A stretch of DNA of 64,000 nucleotides from Prevotella sp. BV3P1 (lineage in GTDB: Bacteria; Bacteroidota; Bacteroidia; Bacteroidales; Bacteroidaceae). The notes below the pieces were generated by a model. It made no database searches. It saw nothing but the letters and a program-made list of their open reading frames with translations, and was not told where the DNA came from. The DNA lies in assembly GCF_000479005.1 (NCBI RefSeq), contig NZ_AWXC01000008.1:1-64000 (forward strand), written 5' to 3'. Position 1 is the stretch's first letter; every line of letters starts with the position of its first letter. Of the stretch, positions 1 to 8,010 are shown piece after piece. The position numbers and the translations under genes were made by a program.

Positions 1-63
1 GAAAATTGTGGAGTATTCTTGTATTTATAAGGTGTAGATGATGCGTAAGTCAGAAATTTGCAG

Positions 64-138
64 TACCTTTGCATAAGATAGGCTGCGCCTCACCAAAATA
101 AGTAGACTTCTTTTGGCTTCGGCTTGCACTATCTTTGC
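64..138 (+). promoter_or_regulatory. Two candidate gpmI promoters in a shared promoter module
   Basis: Two Bacteroidetes -7 boxes precede gpmI: TACCTTTG at 64-71 and TATCTTTG at 130-137. The first is followed by GCATAAGATAGGCTGCGCCT, nearly identical to the sequence after the lysS promoter box on the minus strand near 42867-42893. AAGATAG near 76 and CTATCTT near 130 form an inverted pair, so the two boxes sit at the ends of a foldable module. The boxes are seen; which one is used is not known. Confidence 0.6.
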
Positions 139-176
139 ATAACAGAAATTTAGATATAAGACAGGTAACTATAATT

Positions 177-1694
177 ATGGCAAAGAAAGCTTTATTGATG
201 ATCCTCGATGGATGGGGAATAGGAGACAAGGGTAAAGGTGATGTGATTAATAATACGCCTACACCTTATTTGGATTATCTGGATGCTACATGCTCGCATT
301 CGCAGTTGCAGGCTTCGGGTGAGAATGTAGGATTGCCCGATGGACAAATGGGTAATTCGGAAGTTGGACACTTGAATATTGGTGCAGGACGTGTGGTATA
401 TCAGGATTTGGTGAAGATTAACAGAGCCTGTAAAGATGGGTCAATTTTGCAAAATCCTGAAATCGTTTCTGCCTATACATATGCACAGAAAATGGGGAAG
501 AAGCTCCATTTAATGGGATTAACCAGCACTGGCGGTGTTCACTCTTCTTTAGATCATCTATATCAGTTGTTGGAAATTTCTAAGAAATACGGTCTCAGAA
601 ATACGTATGTACATTGTTTCATGGACGGACGTGACACAGATCCGAAGAGTGGAGTTGGCTTTATTGAGGCTTTGCAGCATGTTTGTGAGACGAACGATGC
701 GCACATTGCCAGTATCATAGGACGCTTTTATGCCATGGATCGTGACAAGCGATGGAATCGAGTGAAAGAGGCTTACGACTTGCTGGTAAGTGGTGTGGGC
801 AAGAAAGCAACGGACATGGTGCAGGCAATGAATGAGAGTTATGCCGAAGAGGTGACCGACGAATTTATCAAACCCATCACCAACGCTACAGTTCAAGGAC
901 AGATAGAAGAGGGTGATGTGGTGATTTTCATCAACTTCCGTAACGACCGTGCCAAAGAACTCACGCAGGTGCTGACCCAAACCGATATGCCTGATGAGGG
1001 AATGCACACCATTAAGGACTTGCAATATTACACGATGACGCCCTATGACGCCAACTTTAAGAATGTTCATGTGCTGTTCCCGAAGGAAAATGTGGAGATG
1101 ACATTGGGCGAATATCTAAGCAATCTGGGCAAAAGACAGTTGCATACAGCGGAGACGGAGAAGTATGCACACGTTACGTTCTTCTTCAATGGAGGACGTG
1201 AAGAGCCTTACAAGGGAGAGGATCGTATCTTAGTCAACTCGCCCAAGGTAGCGACTTACGACCTAAAGCCCGAGATGAGCGCCTACGAAGTGAAAGACAA
1301 ACTGGTGGATGCGATTGGTACACAGCAGTACGATTTCATTGTGGTGAACTTTGCCAACGGTGATATGGTGGGACATACGGGTGTGTATAACGCCATTGCC
1401 AAGGCGGTTTGGGCCATCGACCATTGTGTGAAAGAGGTGATAGAGACTGCCAAAGCCAACGATTATGAGGCGATTATCATTGCCGATCACGGTAATGCTG
1501 ATCATGCAATTAATGAGGATGGCACGCCCAATACGGCACACTCGCTCAATCCGGTACCATTTATTTATGTGACAGACAACAACAGTGCCACCGTGAAGGA
1601 CGGAAGATTGGCTGACGTGGCACCGTCAATACTGCACATCATGGGCTTGGAACAACCAGAAGCCATGACAGGTGAAAATCTGATAACCGACTGA
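177..1694 (+). CDS. gpmI: 2,3-bisphosphoglycerate-independent phosphoglycerate mutase
   Basis: Cytosolic glycolytic and gluconeogenic enzyme interconverting 3- and 2-phosphoglycerate through a phosphoserine intermediate, with two Mn2+ ions. The 505 residues fit the family length. Asp11 in LDGWG is a metal ligand, Ser61 in GNSEVGH is the phospho-acceptor, [11 protein letters not shown] is the substrate-binding segment, and HGNADH near the C-terminus supplies further metal ligands. An in-frame ATG at 135 would add 14 residues. I chose 177 because family members begin directly at the [12 protein letters not shown] strand and because 135 lies inside the promoter region. The gene is followed by a 12-bp hairpin and appears monocistronic. 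Confidence 0.97.
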   Translation: MAKKALLMILDGWGIGDKGKGDVINNTPTPYLDYLDATCSHSQLQASGENVGLPDGQMGNSEVGHLNIGAGRVVYQDLVKINRACKDGSILQNPEIVSAYTYAQKMGKKLHLMGLTSTGGVHSSLDHLYQLLEISKKYGLRNTYVHCFMDGRDTDPKSGVGFIEALQHVCETNDAHIASIIGRFYAMDRDKRWNRVKEAYDLLVSGVGKKATDMVQAMNESYAEEVTDEFIKPITNATVQGQIEEGDVVIFINFRNDRAKELTQVLTQTDMPDEGMHTIKDLQYYTMTPYDANFKNVHVLFPKENVEMTLGEYLSNLGKRQLHTAETEKYAHVTFFFNGGREEPYKGEDRILVNSPKVATYDLKPEMSAYEVKDKLVDAIGTQQYDFIVVNFANGDMVGHTGVYNAIAKAVWAIDHCVKEVIETAKANDYEAIIIADHGNADHAINEDGTPNTAHSLNPVPFIYVTDNNSATVKDGRLADVAPSILHIMGLEQPEAMTGENLITD

Positions 1695-1724
1695 TCGCTG
1701 AATTTTTAAGCACATAAGAGCGCC

Positions 1725-1753
1725 AGAATTGAACCACTTGTTGGTTCAATTCT
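1725..1753 (+). terminator. Hairpin downstream of gpmI
   Basis: AGAATTGAACCA (1725-1736) and TGGTTCAATTCT (1742-1753) form a perfect 12-bp stem with a 5-nt loop. Only a short pyrimidine stretch (CGTCTCTTTT) follows, so it is a probable rather than classic intrinsic terminator. Confidence 0.6.
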
Positions 1754-1798
1754 CGTCTCTTTTGAATATGGCAGTCAAGCGGTATCAATCTTGAGGAT

Positions 1799-2464
1799 AT
1801 GGAAGTACAGATAGAAGAAAGTTGGAAAGCGCATTTGCAGCAAGAGTTTGACAAACCTTACTTTGCCAAACTGACCGAGTTTGTGCATGCCGAGTACAGC
1901 CAATTTGCGTGCTATCCTCCCGGAAAACTCATCTTCAATGCCTTTAATCTCTGTCCATTCAATCAAGTGAAAGTAGTGATTATCGGGCAAGACCCTTATC
2001 ATGAACAGGGTCAGGCGCACGGTTTGAGTTTCTCAGTTAACGACGGTGTGCCGTTTCCACCTTCGTTGCAAAACATCTTTAAGGAGATACAAGCCGATAT
2101 GGGAATGCCTATTCCCACAACAGGTAACTTGACTCGCTGGGCGCAACAGGGCGTGATGCTTCTCAATGCCACACTCACCGTGAGGGCGCATGCAGCAGGA
2201 AGCCACCAGCGAAGAGGGTGGGAAACGTTTACAGATGCTGTCATTAAGGTGTTGAGCGACCATAAAGAGCACTTGGTGTTCTTGTTGTGGGGCGGTTATG
2301 CGCGTTCAAAATCCTATCTTATTGACAAGCACAAACATTGTGTTTTGGAAAGCGTACATCCCTCACCGCTATCTGCCAATCGAGGTGGTTGGTTTGGTAA
2401 TCATCATTTCTCGCGTTGTAATGAATACTTAATACAGCAGGGCATTGAACCCGTGAAATGGTAA
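1799..2464 (+). CDS. ung: Uracil-DNA glycosylase, family 1
   Basis: Base-excision repair enzyme that removes uracil from DNA in the cytoplasm. At 221 residues it has the usual length. The water-activating motif GQDPYH places the catalytic Asp at 65. The C-terminal HPSPLSA motif (His187), followed by the GGWFGNHHFS DNA-intercalation segment, completes the family signature. Its last codons overlap the start of the next gene (2458), which suggests translational coupling with the DUF3109 protein. Confidence 0.97.
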   Translation: MEVQIEESWKAHLQQEFDKPYFAKLTEFVHAEYSQFACYPPGKLIFNAFNLCPFNQVKVVIIGQDPYHEQGQAHGLSFSVNDGVPFPPSLQNIFKEIQADMGMPIPTTGNLTRWAQQGVMLLNATLTVRAHAAGSHQRRGWETFTDAVIKVLSDHKEHLVFLLWGGYARSKSYLIDKHKHCVLESVHPSPLSANRGGWFGNHHFSRCNEYLIQQGIEPVKW

Positions 2465-3081
2465 AAACTCCTCAATGTATGAACCATTCATATCCTCCCA
2501 TTATACAAGTAGGCAACGTCTTGGTGTCTCCAGATGTTTTCACGCAAAAGTTTTGTTGTGATTTAGAGGTGTGTCATGGCGCTTGTTGCATTGAAGGCGA
2601 TGCAGGAGCTCCTGTCACTATTGAGGAAATTGCAAGCATCGAAGATAACGTGGATGCTGTGTGGAACGAGCTTTCTGCTTCGGCTCAATCGGTAATTGAC
2701 CAACAAGGCGTGGCTTATATCGATAGAGAGGGCGACATGGTAACCAGCATCGTTGGTCGCAAGGATTGTGTTTTTACTTGTTACCAAGAAGGTTGTTGCC
2801 TTTGTGTGTTAGAAAGAGCTTATCGAAAGGCAGATATTGATTTTTGTAAGCCCATCTCCTGTGCTTTATATCCCATTCGGGAAAAGGCGTTGGGAAATGG
2901 ACTTGTTGGACTGAATTACCACCGTTGGAAAATTTGCCAATGTGGAGTAGAGAAAGGTAAAGAGCTCAATTTGCCACTTTACCAATTTCTCAAAGAGCCT
3001 TTGATACGCCGCTTTGGACAGCAATGGTATGACGAATTGTGTGTGGTGGCCGAACAGTTGAGTTGTCAAGATTTTCTATAA
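2458..3081 (+). CDS. DUF3109 family cysteine-rich protein
   Basis: A 207-residue protein of unknown function that resembles the DUF3109 family, conserved in Bacteroidetes. Visible features are dense cysteine clusters: FCCDLEVCHGACC near residue 25, a second set (DCVF, CYQEGCCLC) near 100-120, DFCKPISCALYP near 137 and CQCG near 160. This pattern is typical of metal or Fe-S binding, as in the related YkgJ-type CxxCxxxCC proteins. No signal peptide is visible. The start at 2458 overlaps the ung stop; an internal ATG at 2479 is possible. The 3' end overlaps the convergent AraC gene by 16 bp. Confidence 0.85.
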   Translation: MVKTPQCMNHSYPPIIQVGNVLVSPDVFTQKFCCDLEVCHGACCIEGDAGAPVTIEEIASIEDNVDAVWNELSASAQSVIDQQGVAYIDREGDMVTSIVGRKDCVFTCYQEGCCLCVLERAYRKADIDFCKPISCALYPIREKALGNGLVGLNYHRWKICQCGVEKGKELNLPLYQFLKEPLIRRFGQQWYDELCVVAEQLSCQDFL

Positions 3082-3950
3082 TCAGACGGCGACTGACCTG
3101 TTCGGTCTTTAAAATACTTTCCTAAGAAGCTCTGGTTGGGAAAGTTCATCTCTACAGCTATTTCCTTTATGCTTTTGGAAGAATTCTTCAGTAGCAATCG
3201 AAGCTCTTTCGTAACATAACTGTCTATCCAGCTATTTGGAGTTTCCTTGCTCACTTTCTTTACCGTTTCCGAAAGATATTTAGGCGTAATGCACAGCTTC
3301 TCGGCATACCAGCTTACTCTTCTTATCTCCCGGTAGTTCTGTTCGACCAGCTTAATGAAATCGGTGAATATTTTTTCACCACGACTCAGGCGGGCATCAC
3401 CTCCTATTTGTTGGGTGCGCCAGATGTGGTTACCCATGTCGTATACCAAGGTTCCCAGCATGGCACATGCGCTTTCGCGACGGAAGTGGTGTGATTTGTC
3501 GTCAACTTTCCGTTTGGTTATCTGGAAAAATTCATCAAACGCTTTGGCTTCATTGCTCGTTAAGTGTAGCACGGGATGCGTCTTTGTAAAGATAAAGAGC
3601 GATGACATCTCATGGATTCCGCGAACCGTGTCTTGTAAAAAGTTCTCCGATGCCAGGAGGGCGATGCCTTTACAGTCGCGACTCAGCATGTAATCACTGA
3701 TCACTTGTCCCTCGCTCAGGACAATCATGTCGTTCGCCTGAATCGTACATTTCTTGGTGTCTACCAGATATTCTGCACGTCCTTGGATACACATTCCAAT
3801 CAGCAGACAGCTCATTTTGTGCGGTTCTAGCGGTAAGGGCAAATCCTCAAAGTGTTCAAACAGTATCAAGTCGTCATCTATGTAACAGCTTTCTCCTGTG
3901 ACAGACTTGATATGTTCAATCGTCACTTCTTTCATAGTCTTGTCCTGCAT
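3066..3950 (-). CDS. AraC family transcriptional regulator
   Basis: A 294-residue regulator. Residues about 20-130 look like an AraC-type cupin ligand-binding domain. The C-terminal 100 residues hold two helix-turn-helix units: the first around WYAEKLCITPKYLSETVKK, the second around IKEIAVEMNFPNQSFLGKYF, ending GQSPSDYRKS, the classic AraC signature. A second ATG lies at 3935. A TAnnTTTG box lies upstream at 4036-4043. The gene is the nearest regulator to the fucosidase unit at 4077-7454, but control of that unit by it is only a guess from proximity. Confidence 0.9.
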   Translation of the reverse strand: MQDKTMKEVTIEHIKSVTGESCYIDDDLILFEHFEDLPLPLEPHKMSCLLIGMCIQGRAEYLVDTKKCTIQANDMIVLSEGQVISDYMLSRDCKGIALLASENFLQDTVRGIHEMSSLFIFTKTHPVLHLTSNEAKAFDEFFQITKRKVDDKSHHFRRESACAMLGTLVYDMGNHIWRTQQIGGDARLSRGEKIFTDFIKLVEQNYREIRRVSWYAEKLCITPKYLSETVKKVSKETPNSWIDSYVTKELRLLLKNSSKSIKEIAVEMNFPNQSFLGKYFKDRTGQSPSDYRKS

Positions 3951-4035
3951 ATTCTTTTTACTTTTTAATTCTTATACGTTCTGAATTCCATCTGGTTTTT
4001 TCAAAGAAGATGAATGAGCTTTGTTGTTCTCCTTG

Positions 4036-4043
4036 CAAAGGTA
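4036..4043 (-). promoter_or_regulatory. -7 box of the AraC gene
   Basis: Reads TACCTTTG on the minus strand, about 85 bp before the AraC start codon. It matches the TAnnTTTG consensus of Bacteroidetes housekeeping promoters. Confidence 0.55.
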
Positions 4044-4076
4044 GGGGAAAAATACAACAATCTATGAAAACAGATG

Positions 4077-4997
4077 TTAATATTGCAAGCTTTCATGGAA
4101 ATATGGAACAATTTCTATGCCTTCTACCGATTGAATCTGTTCGTTTTTGAAGTTTTGGTCGCCATAAATCAACACTCTTCGATGATCAGCCACGGTAAAT
4201 TTCCGACATGCTTGCTCGTCAATTTCACCCGTGCAGGTGTATTCCAAACCGTCGATGTATATTTTTTGTCCACGTTTGGCATCGCGCAACGTGATTCTTA
4301 GTTGGCCTTTGAACGCTTTGTCAAATTGATAATACACGCCGTTATCTACCAAGTCGAAATAGCGGGGCGTATAGGTCATGTTTCTTTTTACTGCGGGGTA
4401 GCCCGTCAGATGATAGCTCGAAGCAATGGCAGGCCTATTGGTGTTGCGGGCAGGTTGCCACAAACCCCAGTCAACATCATCTGAGTTCCATTTCAACATG
4501 TAGGCGTTGGCGTCATACCGCTCACCACCCTCTCTGGTAAGTGATATGTTTGCTCGCCTCGTCAGCCATCCATCGTCCGAACAGAAGGCCCTATTCTCCC
4601 CATTCTTCATTCTTCCGTACAGTGAGAAAGCCATCTGTTGCTGGTTGATGTGTGGGAAAGTGGGCGAATACCAGATGGCTATCGTGTTGACGCCTGGTTG
4701 CAGAAACCTGGTTACCTCCATGTTGATGCTCACCGGAAGATTATCGTTGCCCATTCTGTAAGGCATCCAGCAGGCGGTAGATACATTGCGCTCGTTGATG
4801 TACACGTCCACCTTGCCCGTGGTGGCTATCGTTGCAGAGGCAAATACTGGGCACTCTTGTAACTGTATCTGTTGCCTGAACCAAATCTCAGAAGTGCTGT
4901 CTACCTGCTGAGCGGCAATCCAATGCGTATAGAAAGATTGTGCATGGGCAACCAGTGTCCACAACATTGCCATTGCAAGTATACTTATTTTTCTCAT
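4077..4997 (-). CDS. Exported protein with galactose-binding-like fold, next to GH95
   Basis: 306 residues beginning with a clear signal peptide (MRKISILAMAMLWTLVAHAQS). Residues about 30-140 resemble the jelly-roll N-terminal domain that accompanies alpha-L-rhamnosidases and related enzymes (segments FRQQIQL, VDVYINERNV, LQPGVNTIAIWYSP). No catalytic glycoside hydrolase domain is visible. It starts 75 bp after the GH95 stop on the same strand, so the two are probably co-transcribed and may act together on fucosylated glycans in the periplasm or at the surface. The exact family was not recognised, and the carbohydrate-binding role is inferred from fold resemblance and context. Confidence 0.6.
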   Translation of the reverse strand: MRKISILAMAMLWTLVAHAQSFYTHWIAAQQVDSTSEIWFRQQIQLQECPVFASATIATTGKVDVYINERNVSTACWMPYRMGNDNLPVSINMEVTRFLQPGVNTIAIWYSPTFPHINQQQMAFSLYGRMKNGENRAFCSDDGWLTRRANISLTREGGERYDANAYMLKWNSDDVDWGLWQPARNTNRPAIASSYHLTGYPAVKRNMTYTPRYFDLVDNGVYYQFDKAFKGQLRITLRDAKRGQKIYIDGLEYTCTGEIDEQACRKFTVADHRRVLIYGDQNFKNEQIQSVEGIEIVPYFHESLQY

Positions 4998-5072
4998 GAA
5001 TCAATCGTCTATTCTGCTTTAAAACTATGCGCTCTTGAGGTTTTCTTCAAGAGGCTTAGCCTGTTTTAGTGC

Positions 5073-7454
5073 TCATTTTATCATGGTAGCCTTGCTGCGT
5101 TTCAGCCCAACTCTTGTCTGTTTCCCGTTCATGTACACAGTTACGGTTTTAACATGATGTTGGGTGCATGGTTTTAATTGAACCCATTCCACTTGTCCGT
5201 TCTTCCATTTCATGCTCACCTCGTAGCCTCCCCGAGCCCTGATGCCCCGCACTTCTCCGTCTTTCCACGCATCCGGAAGGGCGGGAAGAAGATACAGTTC
5301 GTTGTCGGTACTTTGCAACAACATCTCGCAAACGCCGGCAGTACCACCGAAATTCCCATCTATCTGGAAAGGTGGATGTGCATCCATCAAGTTGGGATAA
5401 GTACCACCGCTGCTTCGTTTGTCGGCACCTTGATAGTGATCAGGCGACACGTAGGTCAGCAATTTCTGATACATGTGGTACGCTTCCTTGGCCTTTCTCA
5501 GTCTGGCCCACAGGTTGATGCGCCATCCCGTGCTCCATCCCGTGGTGTGGTCGCCTTTCTGTTGTAGCGTTTTTTCAGCAGCCAGTGCCAATTGGGGCGT
5601 TTGTTTCAGGGAGAGGTGATGGCCGGGGAAAAGTCCGATGAGGTGCGATTGGTGGCGGTGCTTGATGTCCCAGTCGTCCCAATCGTAGTACCATTCGTTG
5701 AGATCGCCTAGATGTCCTACGGTGTAGGGATGCAGTCGTTTAAGCGATGCCTCAATGTCTTTCAACAATTGTGACTGTCTTGCGTAGTCCGCCCCCTTCT
5801 TGTTGATGGCCTCCACCGTGTTGATGAACAGCTCGCGGATGATGGCCAGGTCGGCTGTTCCGCCATAACAGGTGGTACCATGGTAGCCCTCGGGCGTCTT
5901 GTATTCGTTCTCGGGTGACGTGCTGGGTGCGGTAATCAGCTCAGTGTGGTTCTTTGGGTTCTCAACAAGCCAATCCAACATGAAGGCGGAATCACCTTCC
6001 AATAGGGGCAGGGCTGTGTCGTTGAGGAATTGGGCATCGGGGTTGAACCGATAATGTTCCCACAAGTTCTGCGTCAGCCACGCTCCTCCCATGTTCCAGT
6101 TGCTCCATTCGGGACTCTCGCGCTTCTCACCAACAGGATTGGTCATGGCCCACACGTCCGAGTTGTGGCTCGAGCACCATCCCCGTTTGATGCCATAATA
6201 GTTTTTGGCGGTATGCCTGCCGTTCACGGCCAGTGCCTGCATGAAGGTGAACAGCGGTTCTGCCATCTCGCTGAGGTTGGCCACCTCGGCCAGCCAGTAG
6301 TTCTCCTCGAGGTTGATGTTCACCGTGTAGTTCGACCGCCACGGTGCTCGCAGATAGTGCGACCACAATCCCTGCAGGTTGGCGGGAATGCCTTTGGTGC
6401 GCGAACTGGCTATCAGCAGGTAGCGTCCATACTGCATGTACAGCGTTTCCAGATAGGGGTTGTGTCCGCCTTTGTCGGTATAGTCTTTGAGTTGTTGCTC
6501 GGTTGTGCGACTGCAATCGGCCACCGATCCGCCCAGAAACAATTTCATCCGGTCGTAAAAGTGGCTATAGTCGGTCACATGCTGTTTCTTGATAGCTTGG
6601 TAATCTTTCTTTCCCAGGGCCTTTTGATGTGCCAGTGCCAGCTGCTCGCATGGCTTCCCTTGCCGTACAGGGTGCTTGTCAAAACCGTTAAAACTGGTTT
6701 CGTTGACAAAATACAGGGTGGCTTCGGTTGCGTCTGTAATCAACAGTGTAGAGTCGGTGGCTTCAATCTTTCCTTGCTTGGTCACTGCCCGCAGCACCGA
6801 ACAGAAGTGAATGCTGTTCTCTGGGTCGCCCATGGCATGTCCCTTCATCGTGATGAGGTCGCCCGCAGCCTTGACGGTGTGCGGTATCTGCGCTGACAGG
6901 TTGACCTCCAGGTTGATGATTCTGGGCTTGTTGGCTGTGATGTGTATGACGATGAGGCTGTCGGGATGCGATGCGAAATATTCTCGCTTGATTTTCACAC
7001 CGTTCAGACTATAGCTGTCTGTTAGCAAGGCCTTGTCAATGTCGAGCGTGCGGGTGTAGTTGGTTGCTTGCCCTCCCCGAGGGTCCAGCAGGTGCAGCGT
7101 GGCCAGGGGTTGGTAATACTGCGAGTTGGGACCTTGCACATGAAGTTGCAGCGAGTCGGCCTTTCGATAGTCTTCTTTGAACAAGGCCTCGCGGATGGCC
7201 GGTATCCATTGGTGTGCGTTTTGGTCGAGATTCGGGTCTACTGGCTGCCCCGTCCAAAGGGTGATGTCGTTGAGGTATATCAGGTTGTCGCGCGTACCGC
7301 CATATACCAGCGCTCCCATCCGCCCATTGCCGATGGGCATTGATTCTTCAAAATACTGCGCAGGCTTGTCGTACCACAGTTGCATGGGGAGTTGTTGCGC
7401 CAGCGTAGGAAGGTGCATGGCGAGCAAGAAAAGTAATGAGCCAATGTTTCTCAT
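5073..7454 (-). CDS. Alpha-L-fucosidase, glycoside hydrolase family 95
   Basis: Secreted inverting fucosidase (typically alpha-1,2-L-fucosidase) of 793 residues. A signal peptide (MRNIGSLLFLLAMHLPTLAQ) precedes the GH95 N-terminal domain (LWYDKPAQYFEESMPIGNGRMGA). The catalytic residues known for the family can be placed: Asn379 and Asn381 in NYTVNINLEENYW, Glu515 in STSPENEY and Asp699 in QIDGNFGG. All are intact, so the enzyme should be active, probably on host mucin or milk-type glycans. It leads a two-gene unit with the protein at 4077-4997. A promoter lies within a perfect inverted repeat at 7513-7556. Confidence 0.93.
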   Translation of the reverse strand: MRNIGSLLFLLAMHLPTLAQQLPMQLWYDKPAQYFEESMPIGNGRMGALVYGGTRDNLIYLNDITLWTGQPVDPNLDQNAHQWIPAIREALFKEDYRKADSLQLHVQGPNSQYYQPLATLHLLDPRGGQATNYTRTLDIDKALLTDSYSLNGVKIKREYFASHPDSLIVIHITANKPRIINLEVNLSAQIPHTVKAAGDLITMKGHAMGDPENSIHFCSVLRAVTKQGKIEATDSTLLITDATEATLYFVNETSFNGFDKHPVRQGKPCEQLALAHQKALGKKDYQAIKKQHVTDYSHFYDRMKLFLGGSVADCSRTTEQQLKDYTDKGGHNPYLETLYMQYGRYLLIASSRTKGIPANLQGLWSHYLRAPWRSNYTVNINLEENYWLAEVANLSEMAEPLFTFMQALAVNGRHTAKNYYGIKRGWCSSHNSDVWAMTNPVGEKRESPEWSNWNMGGAWLTQNLWEHYRFNPDAQFLNDTALPLLEGDSAFMLDWLVENPKNHTELITAPSTSPENEYKTPEGYHGTTCYGGTADLAIIRELFINTVEAINKKGADYARQSQLLKDIEASLKRLHPYTVGHLGDLNEWYYDWDDWDIKHRHQSHLIGLFPGHHLSLKQTPQLALAAEKTLQQKGDHTTGWSTGWRINLWARLRKAKEAYHMYQKLLTYVSPDHYQGADKRSSGGTYPNLMDAHPPFQIDGNFGGTAGVCEMLLQSTDNELYLLPALPDAWKDGEVRGIRARGGYEVSMKWKNGQVEWVQLKPCTQHHVKTVTVYMNGKQTRVGLKRSKATMIK

Positions 7455-7512
7455 GATGAAACCGATATGTGGGGTTGTCTATATGCAACAAACTGCGGGT
7501 TGGCAGATGAGC

Positions 7513-7556
7513 CTGTTTATACAGCTATGCAAAAATAATGAATTCTGTATAAACAG
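7513..7556 (-). promoter_or_regulatory. Promoter within a perfect 12-bp inverted repeat, candidate operator
   Basis: CTGTTTATACAG (7513-7524) and CTGTATAAACAG (7545-7556) are exact inverse complements with centres 32 bp apart, about three helical turns. Between them lies a minus-strand -7 box, TATTTTTG (7530-7537), about 75 bp upstream of the GH95 start. Each arm is itself CTGT-N4-ACAG, a dyad half-site pair. This looks like an operator bound by two dimers flanking the start region. Confidence 0.65.
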
Positions 7557-7696
7557 CAAAATGGTGGTTGTGAATTATTTGTTGATGCCATACAATGACG
7601 GTGTGCGGACGGGTTGGGCATCAGGGAGGAGCTGTTGATAAATGACTTGTTGTCGTGTTCTCGTAACCAATTGTAAACGAGTTCTTTATGGTTTGC

Positions 7697-7784
7697 TTTC
7701 AATAGCATAGAGATTGGCCCCCAAAGTCATTGAGTTTGGAGGTCAATAGCATACAGATTGGCACTTAAAGTCAATGAGTTTGTT
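7697..7784. repeat. 22-bp palindromic array, copy 1
   Basis: Four consecutive 22-bp units (7697, 7719, 7741, 7763), each of the form N3-CAAAG/CAATA-nCAT-n-AGTTTGG. Units 1 and 3 are nearly identical (CAATAGCATA, AGATTGGC), as are units 2 and 4 (AAAGTCA, TGAGTTTG). The array lies in the 556-bp spacer between the GH95 start and the alaS end, between transcription units. Confidence 0.8.
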
Positions 7785-7870
7785 TCGCAGGTGCAAATGA
7801 TCATGAAGACGCGGCCATTGACCAGCCTCGTCATCCCCATAATTACATGGTATTTGTTTGCTCAAGAATA

Positions 7871-7907
7871 AAGCGAAACCCCACTCGCAAGGAGTGGGAT
7901 TTCGCTT
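7871..7907 (-). terminator. alaS terminator hairpin
   Basis: AAGCGAAACCCCACTC (7871-7886) pairs with GAGTGGGATTTCGCTT (7892-7907), 15 of 16 positions matching, with a 5-nt loop. On the minus strand it is followed by a T-rich stretch (TATTCTTG), fitting termination of alaS. Confidence 0.75.
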
Positions 7908-7912
7908 CAGTT

Positions 7913-7957
7913 AAACATGTTTCCAGAACGTTTGTCCACACAAAAGGAAACATGTTT
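7913..7957. terminator. Second hairpin in the alaS 3' region
   Basis: AAACATGTTTCC (7913-7924) and GGAAACATGTTT (7946-7957) are a perfect 12-bp inverted repeat with a 21-nt loop. The plus-strand side is followed by TTATTTTA, so it may also stop plus-strand transcription from the spacer. Confidence 0.55.
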
Positions 7958-8010
7958 TTATTTTATGGTCATGCTTGTACGGTTGGCAGAGAGCCACCGT
8001 TGACGAACAA

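Noticed and set aside
6030..6896. A 288-codon plus-strand frame opposite the GH95 gene
   Set aside because: It lies wholly antisense to a well-supported enzyme gene with intact catalytic motifs, and its product resembles no family. It is a shadow of GH95 codon use.
7697..7784. A CRISPR array (regular short repeats)
   Set aside because: Units are contiguous and only 22 bp, with no spacers of unique sequence between conserved repeats and no cas genes nearby.
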